Of a stretch of DNA of 64,000 nucleotides, positions 25,653 to 34,360 are shown piece after piece; the first letter of the stretch is position 1; every line of letters begins with the position of its first letter. A program made the position numbers and the translations under genes. The notes under the pieces are model-generated. The model searched no databases, was not told the origin of the DNA, and saw only the letters and a program-made list of their open reading frames with translations. The stretch spans positions 248,001 to 312,000 of the forward strand of contig NZ_JAGGQB010000003.1 in the NCBI RefSeq assembly GCF_018613535.1, written 5' to 3'. Origin of the DNA: Bacillus sp. ISL-51 (GTDB lineage Bacteria > Bacillota > Bacilli > Bacillales > Bacillaceae).

Positions 25653-26613
25653 ACCAATGAAATCAACTGAACAAAAGCGTTTTTCTTTTGATACATTTAC
25701 GCAAAAACTCGGCCCGTTTCTCGGATTATTGATTCTCGTGATCATCGTTTCCATTTTAAACCCGAGCTTTTTAGAGCCGTTAAATATCCTCAATTTGCTT
25801 CGCCAGGTTGCGATTAACGCGCTGATCGCATTCGGAATGACCTTTGTGATTTTGACGGGCGGGATCGACCTTTCTGTAGGAGCGATTCTCGCCTTATCCA
25901 GCGCCTTGGTCGCCGGAATGATGGTGTCCGGCATTGATCCGATTCTCGCTGTCATCCTTGGCTGTGCAATTGGCGCGGTCCTCGGCATGATCAACGGTTT
26001 ATTAATCACAAAAGGAAAAATGGCGCCATTCATCGCCACTTTGGCGACAATGACGGTTTTCCGCGGATTGACCCTCGTGTATACGGACGGCAATCCGATT
26101 ACGGGGCTCGGCTCTGGTTACGCTTTTCAATTATTCGGGCGCGGTTATTTTCTCGGCATTCCCGTTCCCGCCATTACCATGCTGATCACGTTTGCCCTTC
26201 TGTGGATTCTTCTGCATAAAACACCATTCGGGCGGCGGACGTACGCAATCGGCGGCAATGAAAAAGCGGCGCTGATATCCGGGATTAAAGTGCCGCGCAT
26301 CAAGATCATGATCTATTCTCTGACAGGTTTGTTATCGGCTCTGGCCGGCGCAATTCTGACATCCCGTTTAAACTCCGCGCAGCCGACAGCCGGAGAATCA
26401 TACGAACTGGACGCCATTGCCGCGGTCGTTCTCGGCGGAACGAGCCTTTCCGGCGGACGCGGACGCATTGTCGGGACATTAATCGGGGTTTTGATTATCG
26501 GGACGCTCAATAATGGATTGAACCTTCTCGGCGTGTCGTCTTTTTATCAGCTCGTCGTCAAAGGAATCGTTATTTTAATCGCGGTATTGCTGGACCGCAA
26601 GAAATCGGCATAG
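25642..26613 (+). CDS. rbsC: ribose ABC transporter permease RbsC
   Basis: Membrane permease for ribose. 323 residues, about eight to ten helices. It has the family stretches [16 protein letters not shown] and [19 protein letters not shown] (cytoplasmic coupling loop contacting RbsA), and [22 protein letters not shown] at 25642 sits inside the end of rbsA with AGGGCAGCAGG upstream; the longer frame from 25621 lacks support. Confidence 0.93.
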   Translation: MKTEPMKSTEQKRFSFDTFTQKLGPFLGLLILVIIVSILNPSFLEPLNILNLLRQVAINALIAFGMTFVILTGGIDLSVGAILALSSALVAGMMVSGIDPILAVILGCAIGAVLGMINGLLITKGKMAPFIATLATMTVFRGLTLVYTDGNPITGLGSGYAFQLFGRGYFLGIPVPAITMLITFALLWILLHKTPFGRRTYAIGGNEKAALISGIKVPRIKIMIYSLTGLLSALAGAILTSRLNSAQPTAGESYELDAIAAVVLGGTSLSGGRGRIVGTLIGVLIIGTLNNGLNLLGVSSFYQLVVKGIVILIAVLLDRKKSA

Positions 26614-26623
26614 GAGGATATAT

Positions 26624-27541
26624 ATGAAGAAAGCCATCATTGCGATAGTCACATTATCATTGTTTTTGCTGTCTGCCTGTTCACTTGATCCGCCTCAATG
26701 GGCGAAACCGTCATCCTCGAAACATAAAAAAGAATATACGATCGGCTTGTCCGTGTCCACGCTGAACAACCCGTTCTTCGTGTCACTAAAAGAAGGGGTT
26801 GTGAAAGAAGCGAAGAAACGGGGCATGAAGGTCATTATCGTAGATGCCCAGAATGATTCATCTAAACAGTCAAATGACGTGGAAGATTTGATCCAGCAAG
26901 GAGTCGACGCATTGTTAATCAATCCGACTGACTCATCGGCGATTTCCACGGCCGTCGAATCGGCGAATTCACTCAGCATTCCTGTCATTGCTCTTGACCG
27001 CTCCGCTGAACACGGCAAAGTCGAAACGCTCGTTGCGTCTGACAATATCAAAGGGGGCGAAATGGCGGCTGACTATCTCGCGGATCAGCTCGGAAAAGGC
27101 GCCAAGGTCGCTGAACTGCAAGGGGTTCCGGGCGCTTCTGCAACGAGAGAGCGGGGCACGGGCTTCCACAACATTGCCGACAAGAAGCTGAACGTCGTAA
27201 CAAAACAAGCGGCCGATTTTGACCGGACAAAAGGACTGACCGTCATGGAAAACCTGCTGCAAGGCCATCCCGACATTCAAGCCGTGTTCGCCCATAATGA
27301 TGAAATGGCGCTCGGCGCGCTTGAGGCGATCAATAGCTCAGGAAAACACATTCTTGTCGTCGGTTTTGACGGAAATAAAGACGCCCTCGCTTCTGTAAAA
27401 AATGGGAAGCTGACTGCCACTGTGGCCCAGCAGCCGGAACTGATCGGAAAATTGGCGGCTGAAGCGGCTGAGCAAGTTCTGAAAGGAGAAAAAGTCAAAA
27501 AAAACATTTCCGCGCCATTAAAGCTTCGGACACAAAAGTAA
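26624..27541 (+). CDS. rbsB: ribose-binding lipoprotein RbsB
   Basis: Extracellular ribose receptor tethered to the membrane as a lipoprotein. 305 residues. The lipobox LLSAC gives Cys near 20. The mature part has the periplasmic-binding fold (TIGLSVSTLNNPFFVSL, INPTDSSAI, ALDRS, FAHNDEMALGALEAI, VVGFDGN). AGGAGG precedes the ATG. It is the last gene of the operon; only a weak A/T hairpin without a T-run follows (27549-27585). Confidence 0.93.
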   Translation: MKKAIIAIVTLSLFLLSACSLDPPQWAKPSSSKHKKEYTIGLSVSTLNNPFFVSLKEGVVKEAKKRGMKVIIVDAQNDSSKQSNDVEDLIQQGVDALLINPTDSSAISTAVESANSLSIPVIALDRSAEHGKVETLVASDNIKGGEMAADYLADQLGKGAKVAELQGVPGASATRERGTGFHNIADKKLNVVTKQAADFDRTKGLTVMENLLQGHPDIQAVFAHNDEMALGALEAINSSGKHILVVGFDGNKDALASVKNGKLTATVAQQPELIGKLAAEAAEQVLKGEKVKKNISAPLKLRTQK

Positions 27542-27602
27542 CCGCCTGATGTTTATTCTTTAGCCAAAACGTGAAAAGAATAAAATAAAAGGAGAGAGAT
27601 AG

Positions 27603-28133
27603 ATGAAGAAACCAGCAAAAACAGCGTCCATTCTCACCCTGGCCGCAGGGATTACGGCGGCTTCCGCAGCCGGCATCGCGCCGATTCCGGAAAGCCATGC
27701 CGCAGAAGCGGTCAAGATTGACGACCTATACAGCTATCCGTTAGACTCTTATCTCGTTTCAGCCGAGGCATTGCACGTAAGAACAAAAGCGTCAGCAGCA
27801 AGTCCGAAAGCTGATATCCTTCATTTAGGCGACAGCTTAAAGGTTATTTCATATCCGAATGCCGACTGGGCTAAAGTTCATTATAAAAACGGAAAAACCG
27901 GATTTGTATCGACTCATTATATTGTCAAAGAAGCAACGACGGTGAAAACAACAGCCAAAACAAAGGTATATACAGAAAAAGCCGTCAAAACAACCCTTCC
28001 CAAAAGCACAAGCGTTTCTTTTCTAGGCTGGAAAAAGACCCCTAACGGCGGCTTTGATTTCGGCTGGGCGCTTGTCGATTACGGCGGCTCAACCGGATAT
28101 ATCAGCACAAAAGATCTCCAAAAGTTAAAATAA
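27603..28133 (+). CDS. ywsB: secreted bacterial SH3-domain protein YwsB
   Basis: Putative secreted wall-associated protein, 176 residues. A signal peptide ends near the SHAAEA at 28-33. Two bacterial SH3 (SH3b) repeats follow: VSAEALHVRTKASAASPKA...WAKVHYKNGKTGFVS and a second ending ALVDYGGSTGYIS. The function is unknown; in B. subtilis it is reported as SigB-responsive. The ribosome site GGAGAGAG precedes the ATG, and a strong terminator follows. Confidence 0.85.
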   Translation: MKKPAKTASILTLAAGITAASAAGIAPIPESHAAEAVKIDDLYSYPLDSYLVSAEALHVRTKASAASPKADILHLGDSLKVISYPNADWAKVHYKNGKTGFVSTHYIVKEATTVKTTAKTKVYTEKAVKTTLPKSTSVSFLGWKKTPNGGFDFGWALVDYGGSTGYISTKDLQKLK

Positions 28134-28140
28134 TGTCAAA

Positions 28141-28175
28141 ACGGATTTCGCAATTCAGCGCGAAATCCGTTTTTT
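28141..28175 (+). terminator. terminator after ywsB
   Basis: ACGGATTTCGC pairs with GCGAAATCCGT (11 bp perfect, 8-base loop), followed by T6. Confidence 0.9.
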
Positions 28176-28248
28176 ATTCCCTAACGGCATATAGAAATGT
28201 CGGAAGACCGGAATATTTCCTGAGAAATATTGTCGGATCCTCGCCGGA

Positions 28249-29031
28249 TTAATGCATCACCTGTCCGCCCGTGACATTTATAGATTGGCCCGTCATATAG
28301 TTCGCCTTATCAGAGGCATAGAATATAACGGCATTGGCTATATCATCATACGTGCAGCCCCGCTTCAGCGGAACTTTATCCGTGTACACCCGTTCAACCT
28401 CGTCCTCCTGTATTCCGAGCTTTTTCGCATATTGAGGAATAAGACTTTGGAACATTGGGGATTTCAGCAAATTTCCCGGCATAATGGCGTTTACGCGGAC
28501 ATTATGCTCTGCTAAATCCAGCGCCAGGCTCTGCGTCAGACCGACACCGCCGAACTTAGATGCCGAGTAAGCAGAATTATGTTTGCTGCCGACTTTTCCG
28601 GACTTGGAGTTAATCTGAATAATATTTCCACCGCCTTGTTTGATCATGACTTTCGATACCTCTCTGGCACAGAGAAAATAACCGGTCAGATTGACATCCA
28701 TCGTGGCATTCCAGTCATTGAGATGAAAATCGGTAATTTTCGTGCTTTTTGCCACACCCGCTACATAGACCAGCAAATCAATCCGCCGAAAAGCGCGTAC
28801 AGATGTCTCGACCATCTCCGCCACTTCTTCTTCTTTCGTGACGTTCACTTTGACGGCAAGCGCCTCTCTCCCGTATGTAGCCTTTATGGAAGCCGCCACC
28901 TTTTCAGCTTTCTCAGCCTGAATGTCTGCCGCTATGATGTCATAGCCTTCTTCGGCGAGACGGCAGCAGAGCGCTTCTCCCAAACTTTGTCCGCCGCCCG
29001 CTACTAACGCTACTTTCCGCAGTTCTTCCAT
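28249..29031 (-). CDS. srlD: sorbitol-6-phosphate 2-dehydrogenase
   Basis: Oxidises sorbitol 6-phosphate to fructose 6-phosphate with NAD+ (short-chain dehydrogenase). 260 residues. The nucleotide-binding glycine motif VAGGGQSLG is near 10-18, DIQ after strand 2 suits NAD+, and the catalytic set is Ser (INSKSGKVG) with YSASK near 157-161. Last gene of the srl operon, so the PTS product feeds directly into this enzyme. The ribosome site is AGGGGCG before ATG at 29031. Confidence 0.88.
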   Translation of the reverse strand: MEELRKVALVAGGGQSLGEALCCRLAEEGYDIIAADIQAEKAEKVAASIKATYGREALAVKVNVTKEEEVAEMVETSVRAFRRIDLLVYVAGVAKSTKITDFHLNDWNATMDVNLTGYFLCAREVSKVMIKQGGGNIIQINSKSGKVGSKHNSAYSASKFGGVGLTQSLALDLAEHNVRVNAIMPGNLLKSPMFQSLIPQYAKKLGIQEDEVERVYTDKVPLKRGCTYDDIANAVIFYASDKANYMTGQSINVTGGQVMH

Positions 29032-29032
29032 T

Positions 29033-29407
29033 TCATTCGCCCCTCTTTACAATTTGTATTTTACTGTCTGCTTTCGGTAATGTAAGCCCAGCTTTTTCTA
29101 AATATAATGAGCCGGGCAGTTCAGGGACATCAGAACCGTCAAACTTCAAGGTGATGTGGCCCAACGCTTCCAAGTTTTTCTTTACCGCCTCTCCGACCGC
29201 GGTTATGCAGTATTCTTTCCCATTTAAGGTTAAAATGTCGCCGGCTTCAATGCTGCCGTTGACCTTATTTATCGAAATGAGCAGGCAGAAATCCGATAAT
29301 TCCGCCGGCGCGTTTTCCCCGAACAGAATAAACATCCCCTCTGAAAGAAAATCCGCCGCCGAAGCTCCGATCTGCTGAATGTTTGTTTCATATAAAGTTT
29401 GCAACAC
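29033..29407 (-). CDS. srlB: PTS glucitol/sorbitol-specific enzyme IIA
   Basis: Cytoplasmic phosphocarrier of the sorbitol PTS, 124 residues, as in E. coli SrlB (123). GTG at 29407 was chosen because AAAGGGGAG lies directly upstream; an ATG at 29437 inside srlE is also in frame but has no visible ribosome site. The usual histidine region is less conserved to the eye, so the assignment rests on length, position and the overall GutA-like pattern (GKEYCITAVGEAV, LGHITLKFDG, LPGSLYLE). Confidence 0.83.
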   Translation of the reverse strand: MLQTLYETNIQQIGASAADFLSEGMFILFGENAPAELSDFCLLISINKVNGSIEAGDILTLNGKEYCITAVGEAVKKNLEALGHITLKFDGSDVPELPGSLYLEKAGLTLPKADSKIQIVKRGE

Positions 29408-29420
29408 AAGCTCCCCTTTG

Positions 29421-30434
29421 TTAATCGTATAGACCATAGCTCGCCAGCCATGCAATAAACACGGTCGGCGCTCCCGTTAAGAAACGGGAATACAGCACCG
29501 AAGGCACGCCGACTTCAATCGTTTCCGTTTCAGCATCCGCGAGCCCCAATCCGACCGGGACAAAGTCTGCCGAAGCCTGTGAATTGATCGCAAACAGCGC
29601 GGGCAATGCCAAGTGCGGCGGAATATTTCCCTTTCCGATTTCCACGCCGATTAATGACCCGATCACCTGGGAAATGACGGCGCCCGGTCCCAAAAAAGGT
29701 GATAACAAAGGAAACGAACAGATTAATGAAATCAATAGCAGGCCCCACAAGGTTCCGGCGAACGGTGATAAATACGATGCAAAGAGATCACCGATTCCTG
29801 ACGCTTTTATGACACCGATCAGCATGGCGACAAACGCCATAAACGGCAGAATCGTTTTAATGACAGTATCAACCGCATCTCGGCCTGCCTGATAAAACAC
29901 ACTGACGACAGACCCCATCGCCATTCCGACTTTGGCCATTAATCCCTTAGGCTTTTGCTGTTCACTAATTTTTTTATCTGCGCTATACTTAGCCTGAGTA
30001 TCTTCTTTAGGCGAAGAACTGCTCTTGCTGACATTGGATGCATGAGGTGTGGCAGCACCTTCTGATAATGCAATGTCAGCTTCTTTTACTCCTGAAACAT
30101 AAATATCTTCTGTAATATGTTTTGCTAACGGACCGCTTGCGCCGGTCGGCATTATATTAATGGTGGGAATCCGTTTTTGCGGATAAAGCCCGCAGCGCAA
30201 TGTCCCGCCGCAATCAATGATGACACACGCCATTTCCTGCTCCGGCACACTGGTCTTAAAACCGTCAACAAGCTCTCCTCCCGATAATGCCGCTATTTTA
30301 TCGGCAATGGCCGGCTTAGCCCCTCCTGTGACGTACACAATTTTATTTTTTCCGTCAGCCGGCGTTATCGTTAACGGCCCTCCAAAACCGCCCGGTCCCG
30401 CTTGAATTTGAATAGAATGATATGTTCGGCTCAC
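29421..30434 (-). CDS. srlE: PTS glucitol/sorbitol-specific enzyme IIBC (SrlE)
   Basis: Phosphorylating IIB domain plus membrane part of the sorbitol PTS. 337 residues. The N-terminal IIB domain has the phosphocysteine in [21 protein letters not shown] (Cys near 74). A Ser/Lys-rich linker lies at about 128-160, then membrane helices. The GTG start has GGGGGAG upstream. It overlaps or abuts srlB downstream and lies 12 bases after srlA. Confidence 0.87.
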   Translation of the reverse strand: MSRTYHSIQIQAGPGGFGGPLTITPADGKNKIVYVTGGAKPAIADKIAALSGGELVDGFKTSVPEQEMACVIIDCGGTLRCGLYPQKRIPTINIMPTGASGPLAKHITEDIYVSGVKEADIALSEGAATPHASNVSKSSSSPKEDTQAKYSADKKISEQQKPKGLMAKVGMAMGSVVSVFYQAGRDAVDTVIKTILPFMAFVAMLIGVIKASGIGDLFASYLSPFAGTLWGLLLISLICSFPLLSPFLGPGAVISQVIGSLIGVEIGKGNIPPHLALPALFAINSQASADFVPVGLGLADAETETIEVGVPSVLYSRFLTGAPTVFIAWLASYGLYD

Positions 30435-30446
30435 CTGAACTCCCCC

Positions 30447-30992
30447 TTAAAGGTCTACCGTATTTTTCAGCTTCACATTCTGCTGTCTGGCTGCAAATGC
30501 TGTCGTCGCATCTGTGATCCATCCCCTGAAAAAGTTTGTCACAAGGCCTACCAAAAAGTAGCGCAGCGCAAGCTCAGTCGTATCAAGCCCGAGTGTGGTA
30601 ATTCCCGCTGCGATGCCTAAAAAGACGAATAATTCCCCCGGATTGACATGCGGAAACAGGCCGTTGTGCGTATGGCACGAATACGAAGCCGCCGCATAAT
30701 AACTCGGTTTATATTTTTCCGGTAAAAATCGTCCCAGTGACAATGTCATCGGATTGGCCAGAATAAAGGTCCCCGCGGCCGGCAGGATAAAATATCTGCT
30801 GAAGGGATTTTTGCCTGATTTTTTAGCGATTGCTTCCACCCGCTCCTGACCGACAAACCGGATCAGCGCATTCATGGCAACAAGAAGCATAATGAGCAAA
30901 GGCACAATATCTGTCACCAGGCTGACAAAGGTCTCCCCGCCTTCTCTGAATAAGTTCATAAAACCGTTCGCGGCCTTTGTAATCATATCCAT
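30447..30992 (-). CDS. srlA: PTS glucitol/sorbitol-specific enzyme IIC (SrlA)
   Basis: Membrane subunit of the sorbitol PTS, 181 residues, about four helices. Family motifs include [37 protein letters not shown] and the conserved [23 protein letters not shown] region. ATG at 30992 has GGGGTGATG upstream; gutM ends four bases before. Confidence 0.88.
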   Translation of the reverse strand: MDMITKAANGFMNLFREGGETFVSLVTDIVPLLIMLLVAMNALIRFVGQERVEAIAKKSGKNPFSRYFILPAAGTFILANPMTLSLGRFLPEKYKPSYYAAASYSCHTHNGLFPHVNPGELFVFLGIAAGITTLGLDTTELALRYFLVGLVTNFFRGWITDATTAFAARQQNVKLKNTVDL

Positions 30993-30996
30993 TTCA

Positions 30997-31431
30997 TCAC
31001 CCCGTTTTCTTTTTTCTCCTTACCGGAAATAAATCCGCTAAGCTTTTTTTCTGTTGAAGCTCACCTCCTTTAGAGAGAATGTGATAGCTGTTTAATGCGT
31101 CACGAATGGCGATTTGCGTCAGGCGGTCAGCTGTGCTGATATCCTCCTCAGTCAGTGCGGGAAAATATTTTCCGTTAAACCCCTCCAATTGTCTGATTCT
31201 TGAGAAAACTGTAAGCCCTTGCATTTTTTTAGCGGCTGTGATGCGGTTTTTTCCGTCAATCGCAAACATTACAACCGTACCGGCCTGCACCCGCGCCGTT
31301 CTTTTGCCGATGACCACTCTCCCCAGCTTTCTCAATTTTGCATATTCTTGATTAAAATGCCTGATCTGCAAAAAACCGAATGCACTTTGGAGAAGCCACG
31401 CCAAAGCGATGATAGCAATCATCCACATCAT
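30997..31431 (-). CDS. gutM: GutM-type transcriptional co-regulator
   Basis: GutM/SrlM family, 144 residues, an N-terminal hydrophobic helix (about 3-18) then a basic soluble domain ([22 protein letters not shown]). In enterobacteria GutM activates the glucitol operon together with the repressor. It overlaps srlR by four bases (ATGA type coupling). The regulator pair srlR-gutM heads the operon. Confidence 0.82.
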   Translation of the reverse strand: MMWMIAIIALAWLLQSAFGFLQIRHFNQEYAKLRKLGRVVIGKRTARVQAGTVVMFAIDGKNRITAAKKMQGLTVFSRIRQLEGFNGKYFPALTEEDISTADRLTQIAIRDALNSYHILSKGGELQQKKSLADLFPVRRKKKTG

Positions 31432-32384
31432 AGGCGCGGCTCCTTCAATAAAGAGTGCGCGGTTTCGTCTGTCGTAATGAAGCAGTTCATGTAACCGCCT
31501 TTCAAGGCACCGAGGATGGACGGCACTTTTTCTATTGATTCCGCGATGCCGATCGTGTATCTCGTTTGTTTCAGCTGCTCCAGCTCAATCGCTATCGTAC
31601 GGTCGGAAAGCTCTGAATCCACCAGTGCCCCGTCCCGGCCGTAAAAACGGGAACAAATATCGCCAATTGCTCCAAGCTCATTCAAATCATTGATATCCTT
31701 GTCGCCGTAAAAACCCGTCCAGATCATATTGGAAGATTTGATCGGCGCGCCGATTCCGATAACCGCTACCGACAGCTTGCGCCAGAAATCGGATATTTTA
31801 GAAAAGTAGTGGGATTGGACGATGTCCCGCTTTGTTTCTTTTCTCTCTACCACCGCCGAGGCATCAATAAATTGAGCGGTTCCGCCAAAGTCGTTCGCAA
31901 TGTTATAGACGATTGTATTGACATGATATTTCGTGTCCATTGTACCCGGACCGCCGACTAAAGGGACAAAATAAGCGTCACGTTTCGGGCAATTATGCAG
32001 TTCCCCCACCATTTCGGCCAATGTGCTTCCCCAAGCAAACCCGACGACATCGTTATCTTTTACGATCCGCTTCAAAAGCTCGGCACCGGCTTTTGCGATC
32101 AATGATTTTTTTTCCTGATCGGTCTGGCCCGGCTGAACGGGAATGACGATGGCTTCCTTCAGGCCGAATGCTCGCTCTAATTCTGTCTCTAAATTGATTT
32201 GCCCCGCTAACTCATTATCAATGGTAATCTTGACGATTCCTTCCTCACGGGCTTTTTTTAACAGCCTGCTGACCGACGTGCGGTATATGTCGAGCGCTTT
32301 TGAAATATCACTTTGCGTCATGTCATGCTCATAATACATTTGAGCGATTTTGACTAAAAGACGCTTTTCATCTCCTTGATTCAC
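31428..32384 (-). CDS. srlR: SorC/DeoR-type sorbitol operon regulator
   Basis: SorC-family transcription factor, 318 residues. The N-terminal winged helix is MYYEHDMTQSDISKALDIYRTSVSRLLKKAREEGIVKI (about 14-50 after the chosen start). The C-terminal sugar-phosphate-binding domain has VGFAWGSTLAEMV, PLVGGPGT and IGDICSRFYGRDG. GTG at 32384 was chosen since AAAGGGGTG lies 6-9 bases upstream. First gene of the operon, with a SigA promoter at 32446 and repeated TGTGC boxes between promoter and start. Confidence 0.86.
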   Translation of the reverse strand: MNQGDEKRLLVKIAQMYYEHDMTQSDISKALDIYRTSVSRLLKKAREEGIVKITIDNELAGQINLETELERAFGLKEAIVIPVQPGQTDQEKKSLIAKAGAELLKRIVKDNDVVGFAWGSTLAEMVGELHNCPKRDAYFVPLVGGPGTMDTKYHVNTIVYNIANDFGGTAQFIDASAVVERKETKRDIVQSHYFSKISDFWRKLSVAVIGIGAPIKSSNMIWTGFYGDKDINDLNELGAIGDICSRFYGRDGALVDSELSDRTIAIELEQLKQTRYTIGIAESIEKVPSILGALKGGYMNCFITTDETAHSLLKEPRL

Positions 32385-32397
32385 CTGTCTCACCCCT

Positions 32398-32430
32398 TTG
32401 CACAAATGTGCAATATATAGTCATATGTGC
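32398..32430 (-). promoter_or_regulatory. candidate operator repeats of the srl operon
   Basis: Perfect inverted repeat TTGCACA-AA-TGTGCAA (32398-32413), plus a further ATGTGC at 32425-32430. The two ATGTGC copies are 19 bases apart, close to two helical turns. They lie between the promoter and the srlR start; binding by SrlR is inferred. Confidence 0.5.
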
Positions 32431-32445
32431 TATGGTTGCGCTTTC

Positions 32446-32474
32446 AGTATACGGTTTCATACCAATTGAGTCAA
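32446..32474 (-). promoter_or_regulatory. SigA promoter of srl operon
   Basis: Minus strand TTGACT (32474-32469), 17 bases, TATACT (32451-32446). A near-consensus promoter reading into srlR. Confidence 0.75.
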
Positions 32475-32544
32475 TCATTTTTTATATAGAACAAATGAAT
32501 GATATAAAGCCGATTCGTTTACCTTAATAAATGGAGGTGGCATC

Positions 32545-32838
32545 ATGGATCATTTTGAAGAAGCGTATGAACAATATAAGCACCGCGAGACTGAGAAACA
32601 GCCCCCGGCACATCCGGGTGAGGAAGAAATTATCGCTGTCAGAAGAAATGATGACGGCAATATCATCGCCGTGAAGACAAACAGGGGCAGAGAGCTTGAT
32701 TACCCTTCAGCATTAGCCGAAGCTAAAGCCGGCCTGCTTGCCCACACGGACGTCTTTCATAAATACGGGCGGGATATATTGCGCAGTGAGCCGGACGGGA
32801 TAAAGGAAAATAATTTAAGCGAGCTGCCTGAGTTTTAA
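32545..32838 (+). CDS. ywsA: small DUF3892-type protein YwsA
   Basis: Unknown function, 97 residues, soluble and acidic. The central part EEIIAVRRNDDGNIIAVKTNRG is typical of DUF3892 proteins, small beta-rich proteins of Bacillus. GGAGGTGG precedes the ATG. It matches B. subtilis YwsA in length and position beside ywrO. A strong shared terminator follows. Confidence 0.8.
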   Translation: MDHFEEAYEQYKHRETEKQPPAHPGEEEIIAVRRNDDGNIIAVKTNRGRELDYPSALAEAKAGLLAHTDVFHKYGRDILRSEPDGIKENNLSELPEF

Positions 32839-32842
32839 CAAA

Positions 32843-32867
32843 AAAAGCCCTGATGATCAGGGCTTTT
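32843..32867. terminator. bidirectional terminator between ywsA and ywrO
   Basis: AAAAGCCCTGA-TGA-TCAGGGCTTTT, perfect 11-bp stem with A and T flanks; serves both converging genes. Confidence 0.88.
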
Positions 32868-32869
32868 GC

Positions 32870-33394
32870 TTAAAATGATTTTTTGATGTAGCCGGCCAGC
32901 CGTTGTGCGCTGTCGGCAATGTCGGCCGCACCGGTGTTCATTACGCCGTAAAACGCGAAAGGCGGCAAATATGTCATGCCGGTAAAATTGCACGTTGCCT
33001 GAAACGGTTTTAAAAGCTCGCTCAATGAAAAATGATTGGCGCCGCCGGCCTGGTATTTATCCTCTTCGGCACCGACGGAAACAGCCAGCATCAGTTCCTT
33101 TCCGCGGAGCGCTTTTCCTTCAGATCCGTAAGCCCATCCATAAGTCAGCACATGATCAAGCCATTTTTTTAAAAGCGGAGGCGAGCTGTACCAATACAGC
33201 GGAAATTGAAAAACAATCCGATCATACTGTTCGCACAGCTGCCGCTCCTTCTCCGCGTCAATTTTTTCATTCGGATATTCTTTATAAAGCTCACGGACAG
33301 TAATATCATCATGGGTTTTTAATTCTTCCGCCCACGCCTTATTGACTGCCGAGTTTTCCATATCGGGATGAACAACTAAAACCATTGTTTTCAC
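32870..33394 (-). CDS. ywrO: NAD(P)H oxidoreductase (quinone reductase) YwrO
   Basis: Flavodoxin-fold NAD(P)H:quinone oxidoreductase, 174 residues. Motifs: VLVVHPDMENSAVNKAWAEEL (FMN phosphate loop), FQFPLYWYSSPPLLKKWLD, LTYGWAYG (active-site loop) and VGAEEDKYQAGG. The GTG start at 33394 follows AAGGTG and gives the B. subtilis length (about 175). A longer frame upstream lacks support. B. amyloliquefaciens YwrO is known as a nitroreductase that activates the prodrug CB1954. Confidence 0.9.
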   Translation of the reverse strand: MKTMVLVVHPDMENSAVNKAWAEELKTHDDITVRELYKEYPNEKIDAEKERQLCEQYDRIVFQFPLYWYSSPPLLKKWLDHVLTYGWAYGSEGKALRGKELMLAVSVGAEEDKYQAGGANHFSLSELLKPFQATCNFTGMTYLPPFAFYGVMNTGAADIADSAQRLAGYIKKSF

Positions 33395-33451
33395 AGCAAC
33401 CACACCTTTATCTTTTTGACTATATTTTACTTTATTCCGTTCAGACAAACA

Positions 33452-33499
33452 AAAGAAAAGCACCTCCACATTTTAGATTTTGTCTAAAATGCGGGGTGC
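33452..33499 (-). terminator. terminator of alsSD operon
   Basis: Minus strand GCACC...CATTTTAGA pairs with TCTAAAATG...GGTGC (33499 to 33460), followed by TTTTCTTTT. Confidence 0.8.
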
Positions 33500-33528
33500 A
33501 CTTCAAAAAGGACTTTCTTTTTTATTGA

Positions 33529-34296
33529 TTATTCAGGGCTTCCTTCTGTCGTTTCAATATCTTTCGCAAAGTCAGGGTTATCTAAGTTTGCGTTGAAGAA
33601 GTCCGCCGTGTTCGGAAGTTTGAGGTTCATGTTCAATTTTTGAGAAATGGTGACGGTGCACTCTTCAATCACATAGTCAAACACGTGCCCCCCGGAATTG
33701 CGGCCTTCATCAATGAAATGCAGATGATAGCCGGAAACAGCAATACCGTTTGCGTAACCAGGTGTCCAGAAGCCCGCGATCGTTCCGTTAATGTTGTCGA
33801 AGTTAAACACAGGCTGTGTTTTTACCGCTTCAACCATCGGCACGTACGGTTTCTCCTGACGTTCTACCGTTCTCGTCTGCACTTTTTTAAATACGCCGTC
33901 TAAACGGATCGCATAAAATAAGTTTTTGCTCGGCAGAAGGCTTGCGATTTCCTGTTCAAATTCTTCGCGCGTCATTCTCGCATCAATTTTGTGCGTGATA
34001 TCCGGTGTAAAGAACGTAAATGAACAGAAAGGTGACAGGTCTCCGCTTTGCACGGGCGTTGCCGTTCCGTCGCCGCGCAAACGGTAAAATTCTCCGTCAA
34101 ACCCGATCAGTTCGCCGTCCAGTTTGTTAAAGGTGCCGATTCCGAAATCTCCGAATTTCGGAATGTCAGCCATATCAAAATCTCCGTCATACACTCCGTC
34201 CAACAGAGAAGTCATTGTTGATACTTGATAGACCTGATCCTCGGGCCGGCTTTTTTTTCCGCGGCTCAGCACTTGAATGTCGCTTGTATTTTGCAT
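33529..34296 (-). CDS. alsD: alpha-acetolactate decarboxylase
   Basis: Converts acetolactate to acetoin, the second step of the acetoin pathway; cytoplasmic zinc enzyme. 255 residues. Metal-binding histidines are in SGYHLHFIDEGRNSGGHVFDYV (about 192-213), with Glu of GFDGEFYRL near 70 as the active-site glutamate region. AAGGAGTG precedes the ATG. It follows alsS by 64 bases and ends in a strong terminator, so alsS-alsD is one operon under AlsR. Confidence 0.94.
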   Translation of the reverse strand: MQNTSDIQVLSRGKKSRPEDQVYQVSTMTSLLDGVYDGDFDMADIPKFGDFGIGTFNKLDGELIGFDGEFYRLRGDGTATPVQSGDLSPFCSFTFFTPDITHKIDARMTREEFEQEIASLLPSKNLFYAIRLDGVFKKVQTRTVERQEKPYVPMVEAVKTQPVFNFDNINGTIAGFWTPGYANGIAVSGYHLHFIDEGRNSGGHVFDYVIEECTVTISQKLNMNLKLPNTADFFNANLDNPDFAKDIETTEGSPE

Positions 34297-34360
34297 ATTC
34301 CCTTCACTCCTTTTAAGTTTGGTCTGTTCATCTGAAAACAGGTTCGTGGTGCGCAGAGTG

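Noticed and set aside
27549-27585. TTTATTCTTT/AAAGAATAAA inverted repeat after rbsB considered as terminator
   Set aside because: A/T-only stem with no T-run after it on the plus strand; kept only as a remark.
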